Source: JANXQG01 sp963775975
GTDB taxonomy: Bacteria; Planctomycetota; Planctomycetia; Pirellulales; Thermoguttaceae
Direction of reading: 5' to 3'
Assembly: GCA_963775975.1 (NCBI GenBank)
Contig: CAVZKX010000002.1
Span: 3,224,001-3,288,000 of the forward strand
DNA: 64,000 bases
In this document: piece after piece, positions 8,641 to 19,786 of the stretch
Numbering within the stretch: the first letter of the stretch is position 1
Layout of the letters: the number at the start of each line of letters is the position of its first letter
Notes under the pieces: generated by a model
Told to the model about the DNA's origin: nothing
Seen by the model: only the letters and a program-made list of their open reading frames with translations
Database searches by the model: none
Translations under genes and position numbers: made by a program

Positions 8641-8967
8641 TCCGGCCTGGCCCGCAATAGATCCGGGGTCCAGCGGTTCGAGTGGATTATATGCGTTGTG
8701 CCGCCTTTGCGCCCAATTCAATTGGCAAATTCGTGGCCGACACTTGCCTCGCCTGCAATACCACCATAACGGGTGGTTATTTACGCCCTCGGCGGCAATG
8801 GCTCGCTGTTCGTGCGCAAATTACTTTACATTTTCGCGCCACTCATGCAAACTATAGGAGGCTAACGCCGGCACGCGCATCGTAGCGGCCGATTCCAAAT
8901 TGCCGGGCTGATACGCGCTTATTGGGGCATTGAATTGAATCTCGGCCGGCCACTTTTTCTTTCCATC

Positions 8968-11900
8968 ATGCAGAGTTGGAAAATGTTTCCCACTCCGAGC
9001 GCGGAACGACCACGGCGATGCGGCGGACCGCTTGCTCTGGCAATGCTGCTTTGCGGTCTCGCCTTCGCGCGGCCCGCATTTGCGGATGACGGCGACATTA
9101 TATCTCCGGATGGCACGGTCATCGACGGCTACGCAACCGTACCGACCGATCCGGCCGGGGGTACGAATCCCATCACGGGGACGGGGAACGACGTGCCGAT
9201 CAGCGGCGTTCCACAACTCAGCAGCCTGCCGTCGTCGCCATACAAAATCTATTTGGACTTCACCGGAGCGACGATCAACAACTGGGCCGGTTACAGCCCT
9301 GGAACAATTCTGCCCTACGACCAGAATGGCGATCCGACCACGTTCAGCGACAGCGAACTACAGTCGATCGACCAGATCTGGGCCCGCGTGGCCGAGAACT
9401 ATTCGCCCTTCAAGGTTGACGTGACCACGATCGATCCGGGCAGCTACGGGACCAATCAGGCGGTACGGGTCGTGATCAGCGGCAGCGGATCGTGGTACCC
9501 TGCGCCCGCTGGCGGCATCTCCGTGCCCGGCAGCTACAATAACGCCGGCACGAACGCCATAACCGACGGCACGGTCTTTATCTTTCCCGGCTGGCTCGCC
9601 AACGGAACGGCCAAATACGTGGGCGTTGCCGCCAGCCACGAGGCCGGCCACGCCTTTGGTCTCTTGCATCAGAGTGGGAACGGCCAGGAGTACGGCCCCG
9701 GCACCTGGCCCGGCGATCCGGCGCACCCTTTTTCCACGCCCGGCACGGGATACAAGTCGCCGATCATGGGGCTCGGCTACTACGCCGATCGCGCGCTGTG
9801 GTGGAGTGGGCCGAGCATAAACAAGCCCGGCTATCCCAACAACAACCAGGACGATCTGGCCATCATTTCTTCGAATGTTTTCGGCTATCGACCGATCAAT
9901 ACGAATGTCAGCATCGGCACGGCGCTATCGTTCGCCGATACCGGCGGCAACATCGCGGCGGCGGGCATCATCCGCAAGACGACCGATCAATACTACTATT
10001 CGTTCATGACGCCCGGCGGGACCGCCAACATCAATATGGACGTGGCGCGGTTCGTCAATTCGTCGGGCAGCGCGCTCGGTGATCGGCATGCTGGACAGCA
10101 AGCTGCAGCTTTTCGACAGCCAAGGCAACTTGATCGCTTCGGCCGGCACCGCGGCCACGAACGCCAATCCGAGCCTCGACGCGAGCCTCTCGCTCAGTCT
10201 TTCCAGCGGCATCTATTACGTGGCGGCCGAAAGCATCGGCAATTACGGCGACATCGGCCAGTTCACGATGAACGGCTCGATCGTTCCGCCCGGTCCGGCT
10301 GTGCTCGGCCTTTCCAACCCGCTCAATGCGACGATCATCACCGGCGGTACGGGCACTCTGGGAGTATTGGTTGGCAACACGGCAGCGCCGTTCAATAACA
10401 GCCTGAGCTACTCCGTGTCGGCCGCGCTCACGAGCGGAACGGCCAACCTGGGAACTCTAGCGCCACGTCCGGCACGATCGCCGCCGGATCGAGCCAACTG
10501 GCCACCATCGCCGCCACATCCACGGTCATCGGCAGTCATACGATCGGCTTCGCCGCCAGCGACGTGGGAGGCTCCAGCGGCACACAGGCGGCGTCGGCCA
10601 CATTGACCGTCGTCGCGCATGCGCTGCCCTCGCTCACGGCCGCCAACCCCAGCCAGCCGATTGTGATCGTCGGCGCCCAGGGAGTGACCGCCAATCTGAC
10701 GCTTTCCAACGGATCGGCGGGGCAAGCCAGTCTCGCCGCGCTGGACGTCACCGCGACCGGGCCGGGCGTGAGCGGGCCAGTCGGCGGGCAGATCGTGGCT
10801 TCCGGTTTGCAGCAGTCCTATACCGGCACGCTGAACACGTCCACGCTCGGCCCCCAGAGCCAGACCTTCAAGATTACCGCCGGCGACGATCACACGCTGC
10901 CCGGCGCTGCGCCGGCCGTCGACTTGACCGCGAGCGCGAGCTTCACGGTTATGGACCATGCCAATGCGTCGTTTTCGGCGACGGCCGCGCAAACGACCGC
11001 AACGATCAACTTCGGCAACCTGCTCGAAGGCGCCGCCGCCACGCCGCTATCGTACACAATCTACAATTCGGCAGCCAACACGACGCCGGCGCTGACTTCC
11101 AATCTCAAACTGACCGGCTATTCCTCGTCGGGTGATAGCGTGCTGGGCACCAGCTTGTCGATCTTCGCCAATCTCTCGGCGGGCAACGGAAAGTCTTTTT
11201 CGGCCACGATTGACACGAGCCGCATGAGCAATAGCGGGCTGAATACCTTGACGATGGACGCCTCGCAATTGCTTGACGACAGTAGCCTGCCGGGCGCTGG
11301 CGGAAACAACAATGGCACGTTGACCCTTGTGCTGGCGGGCACGGTGGGCGCGGCGGCGGCCGATAACAGCAATTCCCGGAGCAGCTTCGGGCCGGCATTG
11401 AACGCTCAAGTGCCCGTGGGTGGAAGTTATGCCGGGCTGAAGTCGCAGACGGTGACTACGTCCGGCACGGGCGGCGGCGGGCTCCTGGCCGGCACCTCGG
11501 CCGCGATCCTCGCCGGCACTGCCAGCGCGGCAGCCAATGTCCAGATGGCCTGGCGGACCACCGGCGTCGGCTCGCCGGGTGTTCCCGCCGACGGTGCACT
11601 TGGCGATGTCGTGAAAATCTTCGGGGCCGTCTCAATTCGCAAAAACACAACGGCACGTCGCACACCGATCTTTACGTTGTGCAAATGAGTTACGATCCGG
11701 CGACGGCCGCGTCGCGGACCGGGATGAGCGAACTGTCCGCGGCGCAGAACGGCCTCATCCAACTCGACTATCTCGATCCGGGCGCGGACGCCACGCCCTA
11801 TACGTCGGACGACGAGTGGGAGCTGTCCGTCACGGGGAACATCGGCAGCACGAACCACGAATTTCACGGCGTCGGTTCCTGGAACGGAGATATGACTCTC

Positions 11901-12059
11901 GGCGATTACGGCATCGACGTGAACTCGCACACCGTCTGGGCCGTAGTGGATCATGGCGGTGATTTCGAGGTTGTGCCCGAACCTTCCGCGCTTGCCCTGT
12001 TGGCGGCCGCGACGGTGTCGATTATGATATATCGCGCCCGCCGCATTGGCGGGCGATAA
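8968..12059 (+). pseudogene. secreted metzincin-like zinc protease with PEP-CTERM anchor, three frameshifts
   Basis: One long gene read in frames 1, 2, 1 and 0. The signal peptide is followed by a protease domain with HEAGHAFGLLHQSG at about residue 224 (HExxHxxGxxH zinc ligands) and a Met-turn-like SPIMGLG about 40 residues later. Repetitive beta-rich domains follow, including an LQLFDSQGNLIAS segment of the pre-peptidase type. The C-terminus is VVPEPSALALLAAATVSI plus a basic tail, a PEP-CTERM exosortase signal. Frame changes are needed near 10077 (SALG to VIGMLDSK), 10450 (TANLG to NSSATSG) and 11635 (before HNGTSHTDLYVVQMSYDP). Each is a single-base shift with intact coding on both sides, so sequencing error is as likely as decay. 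The ATG at 8968 is preferred; a TTG at 8935 is in frame. Confidence 0.65.
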
Positions 12060-12077
12060 TCGCTCGGGGATTTGGCA

Positions 12078-13004
12078 ATGTTCCCAATTTCTTTCCGCAC
12101 CATGCGGCGTTTGGCGGCTTTCTGGCTGATAGCCGGTTTTTTCTGCGGCGGCGAGCTTCATGGCCAGACGCGCACGGCCAGAGGGACGTCAGGCAATTCG
12201 TCGACCGGCGCTTCCGCGACTGGCGCTAAAGCGTCCAGCGGGAACTCAAATGTCGGCAGAGGATCGGGCGGAAGCATGGCGGGAAATTCGGGCGGAAATA
12301 CGGCCGGCAACTCGGCCTCCTACCGGATGGCGAATCGCGGCCAGAATTACTCCGGCGGCAGTGGCTACGCCGCCCGAGCGCAATGGCAAAATGGCGGCGC
12401 GAGCGGTTCGTACGGCGCGGCTGGCGGCTATGGCGGCAGCCAATATAATACGGCGGCATACGGCACGGCGAACGTAGAAACAGTTTTTCCCGGCGGAGTC
12501 GCGCCGTTGCCGCATTGGCGCGAAGTCGGCACTATACCTTTGCCAACTACTTTCTTCAAACCGAATATGGACAACGTCGGGACGAGCCTCCCGGCCGTCT
12601 CCGCGCCGGCTCCGGCGCCTGCGGCCTCTTTAGCACCGATCATAATTTCTGCCGACAGCGGCGCTTCCGCCGGCGGCGGCCCGACCGGTCCGATTTCACT
12701 CGGCTTCGAGCCGCCTCGTACGCTGCCGGACCAAGTCGGTCAGGCGATCGCGAAGCGGCTGAGCAAGCTGCCGTCCATTCATTTTCTCGGTGCTTTCCGT
12801 GTCGATATCGCCGGCCGAACGGCCTACTTGCGCGGACGAGTCGCGTCAGAGCACGAGCGCGATTTGGCGGAGCGGGTTGTCTTATTGGAAGCTGGGATCG
12901 ACGAAGTGGTGAATTTGGTGGAGGTCGGCAGCCCCGATTCCGCCCTCCCGCCTCCTCCCACTCCGGCCATCCCGCCGCCGCCCGCGCCGAAGGCAAACGG
13001 TTGA
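12078..13004 (+). CDS. secreted BON-domain protein
   Basis: About 308 residues. A hydrophobic N-terminus (RRLAAFWLIAGFFCGGELHG) serves as signal peptide; a second ATG at 12102 is also possible. Residues 30-130 are Gly/Ser/Ala/Asn-rich low complexity. The C-terminal third is a BON domain (from LPDQVGQAIAKRL through FRVDIAGRTAYLRGRV to EVVNLVEV), followed by a proline-rich tail. BON domains bind membranes or other envelope components. The gene starts 19 nt after the PEP-CTERM protein, so the two may be co-transcribed; envelope function is inferred. Confidence 0.65.
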   Translation: MFPISFRTMRRLAAFWLIAGFFCGGELHGQTRTARGTSGNSSTGASATGAKASSGNSNVGRGSGGSMAGNSGGNTAGNSASYRMANRGQNYSGGSGYAARAQWQNGGASGSYGAAGGYGGSQYNTAAYGTANVETVFPGGVAPLPHWREVGTIPLPTTFFKPNMDNVGTSLPAVSAPAPAPAASLAPIIISADSGASAGGGPTGPISLGFEPPRTLPDQVGQAIAKRLSKLPSIHFLGAFRVDIAGRTAYLRGRVASEHERDLAERVVLLEAGIDEVVNLVEVGSPDSALPPPPTPAIPPPPAPKANG

Positions 13005-13255
13005 TCGCACGGGCGAAATTGACCGTATCCACGACAGGCGTCGAACAAAGCGTTCCGCCGATCCGTAGTAGCTTGATTGAGCTTTAGGGCCAATAGCTCA
13101 AGTTTTGGACAAGCGACCGGGGGCCTACTCATCCCGACATCGCGGGACGGAAAATCCGAGGCCCGTGCATGCGAGCGTATTTCCCACTCCGGCCTCGCTT
13201 GCGCCTCGGGCCTTGATCGCCCGGCTGCTCCGCCCTATTTTTGACACGCGTTACC
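13005..13255. other. intergenic region upstream of the ABC operon
   Basis: No gene recognised. GC-rich sequence without strong repeats; it leads into the promoter at 13256-13284. Confidence 0.4.
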
Positions 13256-13284
13256 TTGCAGTTCGTTTGCCACCCGCATATAGT
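13256..13284 (+). promoter_or_regulatory. putative sigma70-type promoter of the ABC exporter operon
   Basis: TTGCAG at 13256-13261 and TATAGT at 13279-13284 with a 17-nt spacer, 35 nt before the ATG at 13320. Confidence 0.45.
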
Positions 13285-13319
13285 GTAAGTTTGGAGCTAA
13301 TCAAGAGGCGAGTCGAGGC

Positions 13320-14217
13320 ATGGAATCGGAAGTCGTCATCGAGACCCGGAGTCTCTCCAAGGTTTACCGAGACTTTTGGGGCCGGCAAAAAGTCCGCGCC
13401 CTGAAGGCCCTCGATTTGGAGGTCCGCCGAGGTGAAGTGTTCGGGCTGCTGGGGCCCAATGGGTCTGGCAAAACCACCACGATCAAGCTGCTCCTGGGAT
13501 TGCTGTACCCCACCAGCGGGCAGGCGCTCGTGCTGGGACAGGAAGCCACTGAAGTCTCCAAAAACGAGCGGATCGGCTATCTGCCGGAAGAATCCTATCT
13601 TTACCGCTTTCTCAACGCCGAGGAGACGTTGGATTTCTACGGCAGGCTATTCGACATCCCCCGCGCGAAGCGGCGGCAGAAGGCGGCCGACCTGATCGAA
13701 ATGGTTGGTCTGACCAAGGCCCGCCGCCGTCAGTTGCGAGAGTATTCCAAGGGCATGACGCGCCTCATCGGGCTCGCCCAAGCGCTGATCAACGACCCGG
13801 AGGTTTTGTTCCTCGACGAGCCGACCAGCGGGCTGGACCCGATCCACTCGCACGAGATGAAGCTTTTGATCCGCGATCTGCAAGCCCAAGGGCAAGACGA
13901 TCCTGATGTGCAGCCACTTGCTGGCCGACGTGCAGGACGTCTGCGACCGCATCGCGATTCTGCACCAGGGCGAGTTGAAGGAGCTGGGCCGCGTGGATAG
14001 CCTTTTGAAGGTCCGCGATGTGACCGAGATCCGCACTTCCAGCCTGGGCCTGGATGCCCAGGAGGAAATCCGGCAGGTCGTCGCCCGACATCAGGGCACG
14101 GTCCACAGCATCGACAATCCCACGACGACGCTGGAAGAGTTGTTCGTCAAGGTCATTCAAGAAAGCGACGCCCATCCGGGCCGCCGCGCTCGCGGGGATG
14201 GAAATGGGCATGCGTAG
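13320..14217 (+). CDS. ABC transporter ATP-binding protein, frameshifted near 13890
   Basis: Walker A GPNGSGKTT near residue 45, signature YSKGMTRLIGLAQAL (a CcmA/NodI-type variant of LSGGQ with the usual QR replaced by RL), and Walker B VLFLDEPTSGLDP. After RDLQAQG the frame breaks. One base on, it resumes with KTILMCSHLLADVQDVCDRI, containing the switch histidine, and ends at 14217. Deleting one G in the GGG at about 13890 restores the frame. About 298 residues, normal for this class. It partners the permease at 14325. Confidence 0.85.
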
Positions 14218-14222
14218 CGGAT

Positions 14223-14307
14223 GTGGGGCAGGTTTCCAACCTGCCGGGAATTGGCAGGTTGGAAACCTGCCCCACGTTTTGCCAGGCAGATTGGCAATCT
14301 GCCCCAC
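14223..14307. repeat. intergenic palindromic repeat, family B (extended)
   Basis: A composite copy: GTGGGGCAGGTTTCCAACC and its complement flank a spacer, followed by a second half ending AATCTGCCCCAC. It lies between the ABC ATPase and permease genes, interrupting the operon by about 100 nt. Confidence 0.85.
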
Positions 14308-14324
14308 AAGCAAGTTGAACGAAA

Positions 14325-16518
14325 ATGGTAATTGAGAATCTGCAAATCACGCCGCTGGCCGAGTGGCTGCTGGGCGCCGGCTGGTACAACGGCTGGCTCT
14401 GGCATTGGCAGGGCATCGCCTTGCTGCTGGCCGTATTATTGGGCGGCGGGTTTGCGCTCCTCTTCGCTCTGCGCCGCGGCGGGACGCCTAGCCCCGGTCG
14501 TTCGATGTGGACCGGTCTTGTGCTCGGCTTCCTCTCGCTGCTTGTGCTGGCGGTTTTGGTAATGTTGTCCAATCCCGTCACGCGCATGTTCTTGAATGGA
14601 TTTGTCGGCATGCCGCTTTTTGAGTTTCTCTCGCCGATGCTTGGCAGGGATACGACGTCCGCCCCTGATCCGTCTCAGTTGACGTTGTCGCCAGAGTCGC
14701 TGATGTCGTTAGAACGGAACTGGTCCAGCGGCGCGATCTACACATGGCTGGCCGTCGTCGTCTGTCTCTTGGGTTTGATTTACTTCCTCTCGTGGCTGAT
14801 CTCGATTTTGATCAGCGGGCCGGCAAACGGAACGCGGCGATGCGGCAAAGCGGTGCTGGAAATCGCCACGGACATCGCCCGCATCTCGCCCCGCCGCGTC
14901 TTCGCGCTCGCTGGGCTGGCATGGCGCGAATCGTTCCGCCGCCGCGTGATGGTGGTCTTCGCCGTCTTCGTGGCCATCATTCTTTTCGCCACGCTGTTCA
15001 TGAAGAAAGACAGCCTCCATCCGGCCCAGCTTTATATCACGGTCGTGATGAACTGCACGATTTGGCTGATCGTGCTCTATTCGCTGGTGGTCAGTTCGCT
15101 CAGCTTGCCGGCCGACATTCGCGATCGCACGCTGCACACGGTTGTGACCAAGCCGGTGCGAAAGATCGAGATCGTGCTTGGCCGCGTGCTCGGTTTCACT
15201 GCCGTGGGCACGGTGCTGCTTGGCGGGAATCGGACTGATCAGCTACGGCTTTACCGTCAACAGCTTGCGGCATACGCACAAGTTGACCGCCGACGATTTG
15301 CACAAGGAAACTCTGCCCGGCAACCGCGGCTACCTGCTGGTTGGCGAGACGAAAGAATCGCACGGCCACACCCATCGCGTGACGATCAACGCGAAGGGCG
15401 AAGCCACCGTGGAGACGCGTCAGGACCACACCCACGAACTGGAAATAACCGAGCAGAAGGACGGCACCAGGACGTACAAGCTCGGGCCGCCTATCGGCCA
15501 GTTCCAGGCCCGCGTGCCGATCTACGGCAAGCTCAGCTTCACGGACAAGACGGGCAAGCTTAAAGGCCAGGCCAAGGGCATCAACGTGGGCGACGAGTGG
15601 ACTTACCGCAGCTTCATCCAGGGCCGCACCAGCGCGATGGCCACCTGGCTTTTCTCGGACCTCCACCAGGACATGTTCCCCGAGGATGATTTCCGCCAGG
15701 GCATTCCCATCGAGATGACCATCGAGGTCTTCCGCACGCACAAGGGCAACATGGAGAAAGGCGTCGCCGGAACGATCTTCCTGGAGAACCCCGAGACGCA
15801 CAAGCGGGTAACGCTAGAGAACTTTTCCGCCGAGAAGTTCGCCACCGACACGCATTGGATCCCGTTGCACTTCTCCCGTGCGGGCAGCGACGGCAAGATC
15901 GAGAAGTACGATCTCTTCAAGGACCTGGTAAGCGATAAGGGCGAATTGGCGATCAGCATCCAATGCCTGGAGTATGGCCAGAATTTCGGCATGGCCCAGC
16001 CCGATCTTTATATCCGCGCCGCCGACGGCACCTTCGAATTTAATTTCTTCAAGGCGTTCGTCGGCATCTGGCTGCAAATGGTTCTGGTGCTCAGCCTGGG
16101 AGTGATGTTCAGTACGTGCGTCAGCGGGCCGGTGGCGATTTTGGCTACGATCTTCTTCATGATCGCCGGCATATTCAGCGGTTTTGTCGTCGAGCTATCG
16201 ACCGGCAAAATAGTGGGTGGCGGGCCGGTCGAGTCGGCGGAGCGGATCACGACACAAGACAATATGATCTCGGAGTTGGACCCGGGACTGAAAACGACCA
16301 CGATCAAGGCAATTGATCAGGGGATAGCGATGATGTTCCGCTATTTGTCCGCCGTCCTGCCGGATTTCGACGATTGTTCCTACGGCCGGCACCTGGCCTA
16401 CGGTTTTGATGTCGGTCGCAGTCTGATCGCACGCTGCGTGATCCGCGAGCTGGGTTTTGTGCTGCCCGTGCTCTTATTAGGTTATTTGTTTCTGAAACTG
16501 CGGGAGGTGGCCCAATGA
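14325..16518 (+). CDS. ABC transporter permease with large extracytoplasmic domain, frameshifted near 15225
   Basis: The N-terminal frame (14325 on) carries several membrane segments, the coupling-type stretch LAGLAWRESFRRRVMVVFAV and LPADIRDRTLHTVVTKPVRK, which is typical of ABC-2 permeases. The frame breaks in GGCGGGAATCGG; dropping one G gives LLGGIGLISYGF and continues to 16518. The second half has a hydrophilic domain of roughly 270 residues, rich in His/Thr (HTHKL, SHGHTHRVT, QDHTHELE), then further membrane segments. Total length is about 730 residues. The stop overlaps the next gene by ATGA. Role: export or envelope remodelling with the ATPase; the substrate is unknown. Confidence 0.75.
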
Positions 16519-18185
16519 GCACGGTCGCAAAAACTACCATCGGCGCCACGGCGCGGGAGCGTTCCCGCCGCCGAAAGGCAATCTACGCCATAGCGATCAT
16601 CGCCCTGATCGTCGTGCTATTCGAGCTAGGCAAGCCGAGCACGCTCGATGAGGATAAAAACGGCCGGCCGGGCGGCGTTCTGGCCCAATACCGCGACAAA
16701 CACGCTCTTAGCCAGACCGAGCTCGGCGTGATCGATCCGATGAGCGAGACGGTCCGCCTGGGCACGCTCGGCATGCGCGGCGTCGGCAGCTCGGTGCTCT
16801 GGTGGACGGCCACGCAGTTTCAAATGAAGAAGGACTGGACGCAGCTCAGCGCCACGCTCGACCAGATCAGCAAGCTCCAGCCGCATTCCATCGCCGTCTG
16901 GCGCTACCAGGCATGGAATCTTTCCTACAACGTCTCCGTCGCCTTCGACGACTATCACGACAAGTTCTTCTGGGTAATCAAAGGCCTGGACTTCATGCTG
17001 GGAGGCGTGCGGCTGAACGACAAGGAGCCGCGGCTCTACTGGGACATGGGCTGGTTCATCTCCAACAAGATCGGCCGCGCCGATGAGGCGAAGTACTACC
17101 GCCGACTCTTCGCCGGCAAGAAGGACACTTCCGAGACGGCGGCCGACTTCCGCCGCGGCGCCGGCGACGACGACGCCGGCAAGGATTTCGCGCCCTACTA
17201 CGTGAAGGAGTTTCGCGAGAAAGCGGTCCCACCCACCGGTTTCCCGCACGGCGCGGATGTCCGCGACAACTGGCACGTGGGCAAGGCTTGGTTCCTGGCC
17301 TCGGAGAGCAAGATCGATCCACCCCGCTACCCGGTGCGGGGCATGGCCGACGTGATTTTCTATTCCGATGCGCCGAATACCCAGTTCTATTACGCCGACA
17401 ATCTGGAGAAGGACGGCCGTTTCGACCAGGTGGCCGTCAACGCCTGGAAACAAGCCACCCGCGAATGGAACGCTTTCGGCGACATGGCAATCGACACTTC
17501 CTACGACATGAAGCTGCAGCTCAACCGTCAGGAGGAGATGGAAGCGGCGTCGGCAAAGGACCTCAAGACGCTCGATGAGATGGTGCCCGGCGAGCGGGAG
17601 AAACTCCGCAAGGAGAAGCTGGAGCAGTTGAAAAAAGACCATCCCTATACCTGGGCGGCATGGAACATACTCGAAGATAAACGCACGACGCAGCAGAACC
17701 AGCTCGTTTACGACGTCAGAGACCGGATGGACGTAAAAAACGACGAAGTCGCGCGCCGTGCCGCCAAGGACAAGCGGCCGGATGCCCTGAAACTGGCCGC
17801 GAAGATCGAGTCCGACGCGACGATTATCCAGTACATCAAAAACGAGCGCTCGAAGGTGAACTTCGACTTCTGGCGGACCCGCGCCGACGCCGAGTCGAGC
17901 GCGGAGTGCATCGCCGCGCGAAAGTCGATCCATGACGGCGACGAGGCCTTTGCCAAGGGCGACCAGATTCGCGCGTTGCCGCTCTATGAAAAGGGAATGC
18001 GGGGCTGGCGAAAGGTGCTCGACAGTCATCCATCGCTCGTCTCCGACCCCAGCCTCGGCGGCGACCTGCTGGATGTGATCCATAACTATCAGAAGTGCCT
18101 CGGCCAGGACGACCGCGACTTGCCCAAGGATTTCCCGTTGCAGGACATCATCAAGGCGCACGAGCGGGGCGGCGGAGGGGGCTAA
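16515..18185 (+). CDS. membrane-anchored protein of unknown function, ABC operon partner
   Basis: 556 residues. It has one N-terminal membrane segment (AIYAIAIIALIVVLFEL) and a soluble part with helical, TPR-like repeats (DQISKLQPHSIAVWRYQAWNL, GRADEAKYYRRLF) and a charged coiled-coil stretch around residues 340-375. There are no catalytic motifs. The start codon overlaps the permease stop (ATGA), so it is almost certainly translated with the permease. A scaffolding or substrate-handling role is a guess; I do not recognise the family by name. Confidence 0.7.
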   Translation: MSTVAKTTIGATARERSRRRKAIYAIAIIALIVVLFELGKPSTLDEDKNGRPGGVLAQYRDKHALSQTELGVIDPMSETVRLGTLGMRGVGSSVLWWTATQFQMKKDWTQLSATLDQISKLQPHSIAVWRYQAWNLSYNVSVAFDDYHDKFFWVIKGLDFMLGGVRLNDKEPRLYWDMGWFISNKIGRADEAKYYRRLFAGKKDTSETAADFRRGAGDDDAGKDFAPYYVKEFREKAVPPTGFPHGADVRDNWHVGKAWFLASESKIDPPRYPVRGMADVIFYSDAPNTQFYYADNLEKDGRFDQVAVNAWKQATREWNAFGDMAIDTSYDMKLQLNRQEEMEAASAKDLKTLDEMVPGEREKLRKEKLEQLKKDHPYTWAAWNILEDKRTTQQNQLVYDVRDRMDVKNDEVARRAAKDKRPDALKLAAKIESDATIIQYIKNERSKVNFDFWRTRADAESSAECIAARKSIHDGDEAFAKGDQIRALPLYEKGMRGWRKVLDSHPSLVSDPSLGGDLLDVIHNYQKCLGQDDRDLPKDFPLQDIIKAHERGGGGG

Positions 18186-18190
18186 CTCCT

Positions 18191-18299
18191 CGTTCCCACG
18201 CTCGGCGTGGGAACGGATGTGCGGCCGCTCCGCGGCCAGGTTCCACAGCTAGGACGCAGAGCGTCCGTCCAGTGCGTTCCCACGCGGAGCGTGGGAACG
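18191..18299. repeat. double family-A palindrome
   Basis: Two copies of the CGTTCCCACGC...GCGTGGGAACG element at 18191-18215 and 18275-18299, bracketing smaller dyads (GCGGCCGC-TCC-GCGGCC and GGACGC-AGA-GCGTCC). The same bracketed layout recurs at 57392-57500. Confidence 0.9.
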
Positions 18300-18310
18300 A
18301 GTAAAGCACC

Positions 18311-19626
18311 ATGCCTCGTCGCAACTTCCACTGGCTGATCGCGATCACCGTCATCTCGGGGATCTGCTATCTCTACGTGCCCGGCAGCCGCTATAGCCGC
18401 GTGCTGGCCGAGAGCCTCGACCTCGTCGCGCGGCGCTACTACCGCCCGATCAACGACTTGGAGCTTTTTGAGAACGCGATGAAGGGCATGCGCCCGATCG
18501 GGACCTTCGCGAGGTCCTGAAAACGCAGTTGGACGAGCATTCCCACTACATCAGTCCGGCCGACAAGACTGAATTCGACAACGACCTCAACCAGGAGTTC
18601 GTTGGCATCGGCATCCTCCAGGCTTCGGACCCCAAGACCAAGCAGCTTCTCGTGCTCAGCCCCGTGCCCGACGGTCCCGCCGTGGCCGCGGGCGTTCGCG
18701 CCGGCGACCGCATCGTAAAAATCGACGGCCAGAATACGAAAGGCATGTCGCTCAAGGATTCCTCCGCGCGGATCAAGGGCCGAGCGGGCACGTCGGTCAC
18801 GATCACGGTTGAACATGTCGGCCAATCGCAGCCGGTAGACGTCACGATCGTCCGCCGGCTGGTCCACGAAGAGACCGTGGAAGGCGCGTCGCGCGATTCC
18901 GAAGGGCGATGGAACTTCCTTCTGCCGGGCAGCCCGCGAGTCGGCTACGCCTGGATCACGGCTTTCACCGACGCCGATCGGGGCGAGAAGAGCACTGCCG
19001 CCGACTTTCTCGCGGCGCTGGAGCAACTTCGCAAGGATAAAGTCCGCGGGCTCGTGCTCGATCTCCGCGACAATCGCGGCGGCTCGCTGCGGGCGGCCAT
19101 CGAAATCTGCGATATGCTCGTGCCGCGCGGCGAGATCGTCACCACGCGCGGGCGGGATGGCCGGGTGATGCGAGCTTATGCCGCCTCCGGCCGCGCACGC
19201 TTCACCGATTTCCCAATCGTCGTCCTCGTCAATGGCTATACCGCCAGCGCCAGCGAGATCGTCGCCGCCTGCCTACAGGACAACGGCCGGGCGATCGTCG
19301 CCGGTCAGCGCAGCTACGGCAAAGGCACCGTACAGGAGGTCGTCGATCTCGGCCCGGCGCTTGGTGAGATGAAATTCACCGTCGCCACTTATTGGCGCCC
19401 CAGCGGGCAGGACATCAATCGACCGCCGGACGACGGCAAGAACATCCCTTGGGGCGTGACGCCGAACGAAGGTTTTGACGTCCCCATCAGCGATCAACAG
19501 CGGCAGAAGCTGCTGGAATACACGCAGGACCGCGAGATCGCCGCGCTGACCGGCGCGAAGCGGCCGCCCGAAGTGCAGGACCTGGTGCTGCAAAAGGCCG
19601 AGGAGCATCTGGATGGGAAAAAGTAG
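18311..19626 (+). CDS. S41 family carboxy-terminal processing protease, frameshifted near 18500
   Basis: The N-terminus MPRRNFHWLIAITVISGICY is a membrane anchor. The frame stops at 18520, but one base earlier the family continues with DLREVLKTQLDEHSHYIS, then a PDZ domain (GIGILQ...VAAGVRAGDRIVKIDGQ). The protease core has LVLDLRDNRGGSL, the nucleophile region NGYTASASEIVAACLQ (Ser in SASE) and the catalytic Lys in SYGKGTVQE. About 438 residues. It follows the ABC operon on the same strand after a repeat, suggesting envelope maturation or quality control; this link is inferred. The shift lies in CGCCCGATCGGGACC. Confidence 0.85.
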
Positions 19627-19679
19627 GACGGACCTCCGAGTCCGTCCCATTCTTCGTGGACGGACTCGGAGGTCCATCC
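19626..19679. repeat. long inverted repeat between S41 protease and dnaJ
   Basis: Arms 19626-19647 and 19658-19679 (22 bp, one G/T mismatch) flank a 10-nt loop. It begins within the last base of the protease stop. There is no T-run, so it is a repeat or a non-classical terminator. Confidence 0.7.
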
Positions 19680-19786
19680 CACATCTCGCTTGACGCGAGC
19701 TTGTCCCCTACCCGGAACCGCGTGCGGCGTTTACAATAATTGCCAAACGATTCCGCTACTTCGAGCACAACCGCACTTCAAAACGC

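Noticed and set aside
8825..8900. Riboswitch before the metzincin-like gene
   Set aside because: Similar short words (GCAAAC, GGCTAA, GTAGCGG) but no consistent fold.
16626..18161. 511-codon minus-strand open frame
   Set aside because: Antisense of the ABC operon partner; no motif and no start signal.
18191..18299. CRISPR array
   Set aside because: Repeats are palindromic with irregular spacing and only two copies; no cas genes in the window.
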